64,000 bases of DNA from CAVQHY01 sp963712465 (GTDB taxonomy: Bacteria > Actinomycetota > Thermoleophilia > Gaiellales > Gaiellaceae), in contig CAVQHY010000004.1 in NCBI GenBank assembly GCA_963712465.1, forward strand, positions 434,001 through 498,000, given 5' to 3'. The position numbers were made by a program, and so were the translations under genes. Below the pieces are notes generated by a model, which had not been told where the DNA came from, made no database searches, and worked only from the letters and a program-made list of their open reading frames with translations. This document shows, piece after piece, positions 17,030 to 25,102 of this stretch. Positions within the stretch are counted from its first letter, which is position 1. The number at the start of each line of letters is the position of its first letter.

Positions 17030-17193
17030 TGCTCCGTCCCGGAAGTCACTCGCGCTCTGGGCGGCTGCAAAGCGGCGCCTGGCCGCGTCCTCGGTCGCCC
17101 CGATATGTCTGCATATCGGGGCTCCCTGCGTCCTTGCCTGGCTTGCTTTTCACGCGCCAGAAGCATCAAGCGACTTCCGGGACGAAGCACTAG
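17026..17193 (+). mobile_element. 168-bp MITE-like element, copy 1
   Basis: The element is bounded by CTAG on both sides (17026-17029 and 17190-17193). It has imperfect inverted termini TGCTCCGTCCCGGAAGTC / GACTTCCGGGACGAAGCA and a central perfect hairpin of 11 bp (17097-17107 and 17112-17122, loop TCTG). It is about 95% identical (9 differences by eye) to the reverse complement of 55144-55311. It encodes no transposase. Its left CTAG supplies the stop codon of the amidohydrolase, and the hydrolase GTG lies directly after its right end. Confidence 0.85.
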
Positions 17194-17986
17194 GTGGCCG
17201 AGATCGACACGAACGGCGTCCCCACCCACGTCGAGGAGACGGGGTCGGGGACGCCGCTCGTCCTCGTCCACGGCCTCGGCGGCTCGACCGAGCTCTGGAG
17301 GCACGTCATCGGCCCGCTCGCCGAGGAGTTCCGGGTCGTCGCCTACGACCTGCGTGGCTCCGGGCGGACTGCGCCCACCGGGCCGACGTCGCTCGATGAG
17401 CTGGTCGCCGACCTCGACGATCTCGTCGAGACGCTCGGCCTCGGCCGCGTCCTCCTGATGGGCCACTCGATGGGCGGCTCGCTCGTGCTCGCCTACGCGG
17501 CTGCGCATCCCGAGAGGGTGCTCGGCGTCGTCGGCCTCGGCGCTCCGTCCGAGCTCCCCGACGCTGGCCGCGAGGGGATGCGGACGCGGGCCGAGACCGT
17601 CGAGGCCCAGGGAATGGGCGCTGTGGCGGAGACCGTCGCGACCAACGGCACGGCGCCGTCGTTTCGCGAGCGTGACCCGGACGGGTTCCGGGCTTTCGTC
17701 ACGCTGCTCGAATCGAATGACCCGGCGGGCTACGGCGCGCTGTGTCGCGTCGTCTCCGAGCTCGACATCACGGACAGCCTAGGCCGGATCTCGGCGCCCG
17801 TGCTTCTCGTCGCCGGAGATCTCGACGCGGTGGCGCCGCCCGCGGCGAACGAGGCGAATGTCGCGCGCATCCCTGGCTCGCGCTACGTGACGGATCGAGG
17901 ACGCGGCCCACATCCTGCCGCTCGAGAAGCCCGACGAGCTCCTCGCCGTCGTGCTTCCGTTCCTTCGCGAAGCCGCTTCAGCGTAG
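17194..17986 (+). CDS. alpha/beta hydrolase (enol-lactonase-like), single-base frameshift near the C terminus
   Basis: This protein of about 263 residues has VLVHGLGGSTELW (oxyanion region), YDLRGSGRT, the nucleophile elbow MGHSMGGSL near residue 92, and an acid in VAGDLDAVAPP. An extra G near 17892 (GTGACGGATCG) breaks the frame just before the catalytic His; corrected, the protein ends VTIEDAAHILPLEKPDELL and stops at 17986. It resembles 3-oxoadipate enol-lactonase and related esterases. The GTG start abuts the mobile element, so any promoter or ribosome site must lie in the element or further upstream. Confidence 0.78.
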
Positions 17987-18040
17987 TTCAGCGCCCGTCC
18001 AGCGCTCCTCAAGCCCGGCTGAGCATCCTCAGAGCGGGCA
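17986..18040 (+). promoter_or_regulatory. SARP-type direct-repeat operator upstream of the kinase block
   Basis: Consecutive 11-bp units read GTTCAGCGCCC, GTCCAGCGCTC, CTCAAGCCCGG, CTGAGCATCCT (17986-18029), followed by a weaker unit. An 11-bp period is the hallmark of SARP/OmpR-type activator sites. A possible -10 (TCTATC) lies about 15 bp after the array. The first 17 bases are identical to 28650-28666 next to the SARP gene. Confidence 0.6.
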
Positions 18041-18082
18041 TTTCGCTCTATCGTTGCGCAAGGCACGAACCAGGGAGGACGC

Positions 18083-19990
18083 TTGGCGGTCGGCCTCGAC
18101 CCGAGGATCGGCACGGAGCTCGCCGGTTACCGGCTGGAGTCGGTGGTCGGCCGTGGCGGGATGGGCGTCGTGTATCTGGCGCAGGATCTGCGGCTCGACC
18201 GTCGTGTCGCCCTGAAGCTGATCTCGCCGGAGCTGGCGGCCGATCCGCGGTTTCGAGAGCGGTTTCTGCGGGAGGCTCGGCTGGCCGCGTCGTTTGATCA
18301 TTCGCATGTCGTGCCCGTGCACGCGGCGGGGGAGACGGGCGGAGAGCTGTGGATCGCGATGCGCTTCGTCGAGGGGGAGGATCTCGCGACGCTGCTCGGC
18401 AGGGAAGGGCCGCTCGAGCCGGTTCGTGCGCTCGAGCTGTGCTCTCAGGTGGGGGAGGCGCTGGACGCGGCGCACGAGCGTGGTCTGGTTCATCGGGACG
18501 TCAAACCCGCGAACGTGCTGGTGACGGAGGAGGGTGGACGCGAGCACTGCTACCTGACCGATTTCGGGCTGGCGCGCGATGCCGATGTCGACCCGGGGGC
18601 GCCGACACACCTCTCGGGGACGGTGGACTACACCGCGCCGGAGCAGATTGCGCACGAGCCGGCCGACGGTCGGGCCGACGTGTACTCGTTGGGCTGTGTG
18701 CTCTACGAGTGCCTGACCGGCGAGCCGCCGTTCACGCGGCCGCGGGCGATGGCGACGCTGTTTGCGCACGCGAGCGAGGAGCCGCCGTCGCTGCACGAGG
18801 CACGGCCCGAGCTTCCCCGGGCGATCGACGGCGTGATTGCCAAAGCGCTCGCCAAGGAGCCCGACGAGCGCTACCGGTCCTGCGCCGAGCTGGTCGGCGA
18901 CGCGCGGGTCGGTTTGGGCCTGGGCAAGGGGAGGCTCAGCCGCGGGCGCCTGCTCGCTCTCGGAGCGGGAGCCGCCCTCGTACTCGGTGCCGCCGTGGCG
19001 ATTCCCACGATCCTGATCGGCTCCCGGGACGATGCCCCCGCTGCCGCCGAGCCGATCCTGCCGGTAACGACAGACTCGCTCGTCCGCCTCGACCCGCGTA
19101 CGGGTGAGGCGGTCGCCGCGCTCGAGGTCGGGTCGCGCCCCGTTGGCGTCGCGGCCGGCGAGGGCTCGGTCTGGGTGATCAGCACGGGGAACAAGCGTCT
19201 TTCCCGGATCGATCCGGCGACGAACGCGGCGGTCAGGGCTCTCGAGCTCGAGCATTCGCCGAGTCGCGTCGCCGCCGGCGAAGGCGCGGTTTGGATCGCC
19301 ACCAACCCCGATGCCGCACCGGCAGAAGGCGTGTTGCGATACGCGCCAGGCTCGGATTCCGTCTCCGCCGTTCCCGGCATTTTTTCGCCGGGCGACATCG
19401 CTGCAGGCCAGGGAGGAGTCTGGGTGGCCGGCTCTGCCAGCAGCGCAAACGCTGGGACCGAAGGGCCAGGCGTATTCGCAAACCCTTACCGAACCTTTCT
19501 GCGGCTGGATGCTGCAACGGGGGCGATCATGGCTTCGGTCTCGTGGGAGAGCCCGTTGTGGACTGCGGTCGGGGACCTCGCGCTCAGGGTCGCCGTCGGC
19601 GAAGGCGGCGTCTGGGCGGCTACCTGGGCCGGGCAGATCGCATCCATCGACGCCGCGACGAACAGCGCCATTCGCACACGTGAGATCGGCGAGGGCCTCG
19701 CCGGCATTGCCGCCGGCGAGGGCGCCGTCTGGGCGCTCAAGTCGGACAACGACTCGGTCTTCCGGGTCGACCCGGTGACACTTCGGGTCACGGACACCGT
19801 GAGGGTCGGCCGCGCGCCCACTGCGTTGGCGGCGGGCGGGGGCGCCGTGTGGGTGACGAGCGAGCGCGACGGGACGGTGACGCGGATCGATTCGACGACG
19901 TTCGACGTGGAGACGATCGACGTCGGCGGTCAGGCGACCGACGTCGCCGTCGGCCTCGGCGGTGTCTGGGTGACGGTGGACGTCCGGTGA
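18083..19990 (+). CDS. membrane Ser/Thr protein kinase with extracytoplasmic beta-propeller (paralogue 1)
   Basis: This 635-residue PknB-like kinase has the glycine loop GRGGMGVVYLA at residue 23, the ATP-anchoring Lys in VALKLI (45), HRDVKPANVL (137), DFGLARD (160) and APEQIA (185). A membrane helix follows at about 289-312. The remaining 320 residues are repeats of about 40-45 residues built on AAGEGSVWV and RIDPATN, expected to fold as an extracytoplasmic propeller sensor. The TTG start is chosen because AGGGAGGA lies a few bases upstream. It follows the candidate SARP operator and converges on a Uma2 gene 8 bp away. The ligand is unknown. Confidence 0.88.
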   Translation: MAVGLDPRIGTELAGYRLESVVGRGGMGVVYLAQDLRLDRRVALKLISPELAADPRFRERFLREARLAASFDHSHVVPVHAAGETGGELWIAMRFVEGEDLATLLGREGPLEPVRALELCSQVGEALDAAHERGLVHRDVKPANVLVTEEGGREHCYLTDFGLARDADVDPGAPTHLSGTVDYTAPEQIAHEPADGRADVYSLGCVLYECLTGEPPFTRPRAMATLFAHASEEPPSLHEARPELPRAIDGVIAKALAKEPDERYRSCAELVGDARVGLGLGKGRLSRGRLLALGAGAALVLGAAVAIPTILIGSRDDAPAAAEPILPVTTDSLVRLDPRTGEAVAALEVGSRPVGVAAGEGSVWVISTGNKRLSRIDPATNAAVRALELEHSPSRVAAGEGAVWIATNPDAAPAEGVLRYAPGSDSVSAVPGIFSPGDIAAGQGGVWVAGSASSANAGTEGPGVFANPYRTFLRLDAATGAIMASVSWESPLWTAVGDLALRVAVGEGGVWAATWAGQIASIDAATNSAIRTREIGEGLAGIAAGEGAVWALKSDNDSVFRVDPVTLRVTDTVRVGRAPTALAAGGGAVWVTSERDGTVTRIDSTTFDVETIDVGGQATDVAVGLGGVWVTVDVR

Positions 19991-19998
19991 TCGCCAGG

Positions 19999-20586
19999 CT
20001 ACGGGAGAAGGTCGGCGACCGCGATCCGCGCCTGCGGGGCTGCGAGCGGCGAGGCTTTCTCTGCGGCGCCAAGCCGCAGAACCGCCCCATACGCCCAGCC
20101 GTAGCGCGCCGACTCGGATTCCGCGGGATCCCGGTACACCTCGAGCTGCCGAAAGCCGACATTGACGATCCAGTACTCGGGGATCCTGGCGCGCGCATAG
20201 AGGCTTCCCTTCCGTCCCTGGTCGAAGGCGAGGCTCGTGTGCGAGACCTCGACGACGAGGAGCGGCAACGCCGGATGGGCGTCACGGTAGTCGCGCACGG
20301 ACCCGCTAACCACGCTGACATCTGGCTCCGGCTCCGACATCGGATCCAGCGCGATCGGGGCCTGGGTGCGGACGTGTGCTCCCGGGCCCCAGGCGGCGCG
20401 CAGCGCCTCCTGCACGATCCCGATGCCGGTGACATGGAGCGGGCTGGGTGGGGCCACGGTCAGGATCTCGCCGTCGATCAGCTCGAGCCGCTCGTCCGGG
20501 CGGAACAGGCCGTGCTCGATCAGCTGCTCGTACTCGGCCCGGGTCCACCTGCGGACCTCGAGCCCGCTTGGGTGCGTCGTCGTCAT
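19999..20586 (-). CDS. Uma2 family (DUF820) putative restriction-fold nuclease
   Basis: This 195-residue protein belongs to the Uma2/DUF820 family with a PD-(D/E)XK-like core: EYEQLIEHGLFRPDERLELIDGE at the N terminus, PEPDVSVVSG near residue 97, LLVVEVSHTSLAFDQGRK near 120 and IPEYWIVNV near 150. In-frame ATG at 20586 is preceded by AGGAGG; a start at 20628 lies in the shared intergenic region. These genes are abundant in cyanobacteria and some actinobacteria and have no settled function. It faces away from kinase 2 and converges on kinase 1. Confidence 0.82.
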   Translation of the reverse strand: MTTTHPSGLEVRRWTRAEYEQLIEHGLFRPDERLELIDGEILTVAPPSPLHVTGIGIVQEALRAAWGPGAHVRTQAPIALDPMSEPEPDVSVVSGSVRDYRDAHPALPLLVVEVSHTSLAFDQGRKGSLYARARIPEYWIVNVGFRQLEVYRDPAESESARYGWAYGAVLRLGAAEKASPLAAPQARIAVADLLP

Positions 20587-20675
20587 CCGGAGGCCTCCTG
20601 CCTTCGAGTATGGCACAGCGTTCCGCACGGATCTGTGCCGCCGTCGGTACGGATCCGTGCCGGAGAGGCGATGGG

Positions 20676-22542
20676 ATGACCGTCGGCGTGGACACCCGGC
20701 TCGGCACCGATCTGGCCGGCTACCGGCTTGAGTCGGTGGTGGGCCGTGGCGGGATGGGGGTGGTGTATCTGGCGCACGACATGCGGCTCGACCGGCGGGT
20801 GGCGTTGAAGTTGATCTCGCCGGAGCTGGCGGCTGATCGGCGTTTCCGGGAACGGTTCTTGCGTGAGGCTCGGTTGGCGGCTTCGTTTGACCACTCCCAC
20901 GTCGTGCCGGTGCACGCGGCGGGGGACACGGACGGTGAGTTGTGGATCGCGATGCGCTTCGTCGAGGGTGAGGATCTCGCGACGCTGCTCGGGCGTGAGG
21001 GGCCGCTGGAGCCGATTCGGGCGCTCGAGTTGTGCTCGCAGGTCGGCGAGGCGCTCGACGCCGCGCACGAACGGGGTCTCGTGCATCGGGACGTCAAGCC
21101 CGCGAACGTCCTCGTGACGACGGAGGGCGGGCGCGAGCATTGCTATCTGACGGACTTCGGGTTGGCGCGCGATGCCGATGTCGATCCGGGCGCTCCGACG
21201 CATCTTTCCGGGACGGTCGACTACACGGCGCCCGAGCAGATCGCCCACGAGCCGGCCGACGCTTGGGCGGACGTGTACTCGCTTGGCTGTGTGCTGTTCG
21301 AGTGCCTCGCGGGTCAGCCGCCTTTCAAGCGGCCACGGCCGCTGGCGACGCTGTTCGCGCACACGAGCGAGGAGCCGCCGCTGCTTGACGAGCTCAGGCC
21401 TGAGCTTCCCGAGGCGATCGACGGCGTGCTTGCCCGGGCGCTCGCGAAGGAGCCCGAGGAGCGATACGCAACCTGCCACGAGCTGACCGATGCGGCTCGA
21501 GCTGCGCTCGGGCTCGAGCCTCGCCCGCGGCTCTCCCGGCGGCGCCTGCTCCTCGTCGCCGCTGGGGCCGCGGCTGCGATCGCCGCTGCCGCGGCCGTCC
21601 CAGCCATCCTCCTCCGGCGGAGACGACGCCGGCCCCCAGGTCGCCCTCCCCGTCACCGAGAACACCCTGCTGCGGATCGACCCGAACACGGGCGAGCCGG
21701 TGGCGGCGGTCGAGCTGGGCGAGGACCCGACGCATCTCGCTTCCGGCGATGGCTCCGTGTGGGTCCTCGACTCCCGCGAGCACCTGCTACTCCAGGTGGA
21801 TCCGAAGCAGGATGCAGTGGTCGGCCGCGTCGACATCTCTCGCATCGGGCCGAGCGAGCTCGCCGTAGGCGATCGGCACGTTCTGGCGGGCGCGGGCGCC
21901 GTGTGGCTGACCGGAATCGAGCTCGACGTCTCGCGTCTCTGGAAGTACGACGTTCCCTCGGGTGCGCTGTCCCCGTTCACGCGAGCGTTCCTGCTCGGGC
22001 TGGTCGACGCGGGCGAGGACGGCGTCTGGGTGAGCGGCATGTCCAGCAGCCTCGTGCGACTCGACGCGACGACCGGCCGCGCGCTCGAGACGATCCCCCG
22101 GGTCCTGTACGGCGACCCGACAGCCGTTGGGGACACGACGATCTGGTCCCTGAGCGACGTCAGCGGAGTTGTGCCCGGGGTCGGCGTCGTCGCCGGGGTC
22201 GACAGGAAGACGGGCGAGGTCGTCGCGTCGGTCGCCACGGGGCTGACGACGATCGACGACATCGCGATCGGCGAGAAGGCCGTCTGGGTCCTGGGCGACG
22301 GCGAGTCGCTCGTGCGGATCGATCCGGAGGCGGGGAGACTGGATCAGACGATCCAGGTCGGACGGAGCGCCGACACCATGGCTGTTGGCGAAGGCTATGT
22401 GTGGGTGGGCTCGAGCCGCGACGGGACGGTGACCAGGGTCGACCCGGAAACGTCCGACCTCAAGACCGTGGACGTGGGCGGCCGACCGCGGGGGATCGCG
22501 GTCGCCGACCGCGGCGTCTGGGTGATCGTGAGGCCGGCGTGA
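20676..22542 (+). CDS. membrane Ser/Thr protein kinase with beta-propeller (paralogue 2, single-base frameshift)
   Basis: The kinase domain is nearly identical to paralogue 1 (GRGGMGVVYLA, HRDVKPANVLV, DFGLARD, APEQIA), followed by a membrane helix. An extra C near 21612 (CTCCTCCGG) shifts the frame just after the helix; corrected by comparison with paralogue 4, the protein continues GGDDAGPQVALPVTENTLL into a propeller ending at 22542 (about 621 residues). ATG at 20676 is preceded by GGAGAGG. As it stands the kinase would lose its sensor, so the shift is either an error or an inactivating mutation. It is divergent from a Uma2 gene over 89 bp. Confidence 0.82.
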
Positions 22543-22550
22543 CCGCCCGG

Positions 22551-23138
22551 CTACGGCAGGAGATCGGCGACGGCGATCCGCGCCTCGGGAGCGGCGAGCG
22601 GGAAGACCGTCGCCGACGGGTCGAGGCGCTCGACCGACGCGTAGCCCCACCCGTAGCGCGCCGCCGGGTGCTCGGCCGGTGTGTGACGCACCTCGAGCAG
22701 CCGGTCGCCCAGGTTCACGATCCAGTACTCGGGGATCCCGGCCCGCGCGTAGAGGCTCGCCTTCCAGTTCCGGTCATATGCGACCGTCGTGTCCGCGACC
22801 TCGATGAGGAGCGCAGCGGTATCCGGATGCTCCTCGACGTAGTCCAACGGAGCACCGGTAACGACCGCCAGGTCGGGCTCCGGCTCGGACATCGGGTCGA
22901 GTGCGACCGGCATCTGGATCCGCACGTGGTAGTCCCGCCCGAACGCGTCAGCCAGCACCTGATGGACGTGCGTCACCGTCGCGGCGTGCGGGCTGTACTG
23001 GCGTGGCATCCTCAGGATCTCGCCGTCGATCAGCTCGGCCCGCTCCTCGGGATCGAAGAAGCCGTGTTCGATCAGCTGGTGGTACTCGGCTCGGGTCCAG
23101 CTCCGGACCTCGAGCCCGCTTGCATGGGTCACAGCCAT
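22551..23138 (-). CDS. Uma2 family (DUF820) putative restriction-fold nuclease (paralogue 2)
   Basis: At 195 residues this has the same length as the Uma2 protein at 19999 and is clearly its paralogue: EYHQLIEHGFFDPEERAELIDGE, PEPDLAVVTG, LLIEVADTTVAYDRNWK and IPEYWIVNLGD are conserved, as is the C terminus ARIAVADLLP. The start at 23138 matches the start of its paralogue. It lies 8 bp from the convergent end of kinase 2, the same spacing as in the first unit, which shows that the kinase-Uma2 pair was duplicated as a block. Confidence 0.82.
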   Translation of the reverse strand: MAVTHASGLEVRSWTRAEYHQLIEHGFFDPEERAELIDGEILRMPRQYSPHAATVTHVHQVLADAFGRDYHVRIQMPVALDPMSEPEPDLAVVTGAPLDYVEEHPDTAALLIEVADTTVAYDRNWKASLYARAGIPEYWIVNLGDRLLEVRHTPAEHPAARYGWGYASVERLDPSATVFPLAAPEARIAVADLLP

Positions 23139-23227
23139 CGCGAAGGCCTCCTGCACCGAGTATGGCAGAGCCCCGGCCGGCGATCTGTGCCGGTTCGGGA
23201 ACGGATCTGCACCGAAGGAGTCGCAAC

Positions 23228-25102
23228 GTGACCGTGAGCGAGGATCTCCGTCGCGGGTCGACGCTGGCCGGCTATCGGATCGAGGCGCTGGTCGGGCGTG
23301 GCGGGATGGGTGTGGTCTATCTGGCGAGCGATCCGCGCTTGGAGCGTCGGGTCGCGTTGAAGCTGATCGCACCGGAGTTGGCAGACGATCCGCGGTTTCG
23401 TGAGCGGTTTCTACGGGAGTCGCGGCTCGTCGCCAGCCTCGACCACTCGCATGTGGTGCCGGTGTACGAGGCGGGTGAGGCGGACGGGCAGCTGTATCTG
23501 GCGATGCGCTATGTCGACGGTGAGGACCTCGCGAGCGTGCTTGCCCGGGAGGGGACGCTCGAGCCGGCCCGCGCGCTCGACGTGGTCGGTCAGGTCGGCG
23601 AGGCGCTGGACGCCGCGCACGAGCGTGGCCTGGTGCATCGCGACGTGAAGCCGGCGAACGTGCTAGTGGCGAAGGAGGGTGGGCGGGAGCACTGCTACCT
23701 GACCGACTTCGGGCTGGCCCGCGACGCGGACGTCGACCCGGGCGCGCCGACGCATCTGTCGGGGACGGTGGATTACACCGCGCCCGAGCAGATCGCCCAC
23801 GAGCCGACGGAGGCTCGCACCGACGTGTACTCGCTCGGTTGTGTCCTGTACGAGTGCCTCGCCGGAGAGCCGCCGTTCCGGCGGCCGCGTCCGATGGCGA
23901 CGCTGTTCGCGCACACGAGCGAGGAGCCGCACTCGCTCCACGCAGCTCGAGCGGAGGTGCCCGAGGCCATCGACGAGGTCGTCGCGAAGGCGCTCGCCAA
24001 GGCGCCCGAGGATCGGTACCAGACCTGCGGTGCTCTCGTGACGGACGCCCGGGGCGCGCTCGGGCTCACGGCCGGGCGGCGTCGAAGATGGCCATGGCTC
24101 GTTGTGGCTCTCCTCGCCCTGGCGGCGGCCGTCGCGTCCACCGCCCTGCTCGTCCGGGGTGATGAGCACAGCGCGGCGTCGAAGCCGGTGCTCCCGCTCG
24201 CGAAGAGCTCGCTCGTGCGCATCGACCCGAGGACCTCGTCAGTTGTCGCCGCGGTGGCGGTGGGAGAATCGCCCGACAAGGTCACCGTCGGCGACGGCTC
24301 CGTCTGGACGGTGGGCGCTGACGGGACGCTCGCGCAGGTCGATCCGGAGAACGATGCGGTGGTCGCGACGAGCGTCCTGTCCGCTAGCGGCCCGCCGGAG
24401 GAAATCGCGACCGACGGCGGCTCGGTGTGGGTCCTGGCCACGGACCCCGCCGAGACGGTCGTCGCGACGAGGGGACTCCGGCTCTGGCGCTTCCGTGCCT
24501 CCCAGCGGTCGTACGCTCGCGTCTCGCTGCCCGGCCGCGAGGATCTCGAGGGTCTCGCTTCGGGCGGGGGCTTCGTCTGGATCGCCGACTGGCCGATCAG
24601 CGCGCAGCGGGCATCGCTCGTGCGGATCCGCCCCGACACCGGTCGCGTCTCCGGTCGCGTCGAGGGCCCGTGCTGCGCTCTGTCGGTCGGCGCCGGTGCC
24701 GTCTGGGCGCTCACGGATCCCAGCGGATACTCATATAAGGCGCACGAGCTGTGGCGCACCGACCTCCACGAGCTTGCGCCGACCGATCCCGTCGGACTCG
24801 AACTCGGTGGGGTCGACCTCGCCGCCGGCAAGGAAGGCGTGTGGCTGGCTCTTTTGGAAACCGACGAGGCCGCGGAGATCGATCCCCAGACCGGCCGTGT
24901 GCTTCGCACCGTCAGGGTGGGCCGGCTTCCCCGCGCGGTGGCCGTGGGCGCCGGCTCGGTCTGGGTCGCGAACGAGCGCGACCGCACGGTCACCCGGATC
25001 GATCCCGGAACGCTCGACACGGAGACGATCGCCGTCGGTGGCGTTCCCACGGACATCGCCGCCGGCGAGGGCGGCGTCTGGGTGACGGTGGACGTCCAAT
25101 GA
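23228..25102 (+). CDS. membrane Ser/Thr protein kinase with beta-propeller (paralogue 3)
   Basis: This 624-residue kinase has GRGGMGVVYLASDPRLERRV, HRDVKPANVLV, DFGLARD and APEQIA, then the helix WPWLVVALLALAAAVASTALL near residue 285, and a propeller of repeats such as VGDGSVWTV and VGAGSVWVANERDRTVTRID. The kinase half is closest to paralogue 4, while the sensor half is more diverged, as expected if each senses something different. GTG at 23228 is set by AGGAG seven bases upstream. The stop overlaps the ATG of paralogue 4, so these two are coupled. Confidence 0.88.
   Translation: MTVSEDLRRGSTLAGYRIEALVGRGGMGVVYLASDPRLERRVALKLIAPELADDPRFRERFLRESRLVASLDHSHVVPVYEAGEADGQLYLAMRYVDGEDLASVLAREGTLEPARALDVVGQVGEALDAAHERGLVHRDVKPANVLVAKEGGREHCYLTDFGLARDADVDPGAPTHLSGTVDYTAPEQIAHEPTEARTDVYSLGCVLYECLAGEPPFRRPRPMATLFAHTSEEPHSLHAARAEVPEAIDEVVAKALAKAPEDRYQTCGALVTDARGALGLTAGRRRRWPWLVVALLALAAAVASTALLVRGDEHSAASKPVLPLAKSSLVRIDPRTSSVVAAVAVGESPDKVTVGDGSVWTVGADGTLAQVDPENDAVVATSVLSASGPPEEIATDGGSVWVLATDPAETVVATRGLRLWRFRASQRSYARVSLPGREDLEGLASGGGFVWIADWPISAQRASLVRIRPDTGRVSGRVEGPCCALSVGAGAVWALTDPSGYSYKAHELWRTDLHELAPTDPVGLELGGVDLAAGKEGVWLALLETDEAAEIDPQTGRVLRTVRVGRLPRAVAVGAGSVWVANERDRTVTRIDPGTLDTETIAVGGVPTDIAAGEGGVWVTVDVQ

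Noticed and set aside
17026..17193. Protein tail encoded through the mobile element
   Set aside because: The open frame through the element exists only because of the frameshift near 16896; corrected, the amidohydrolase stops at the CTAG border.
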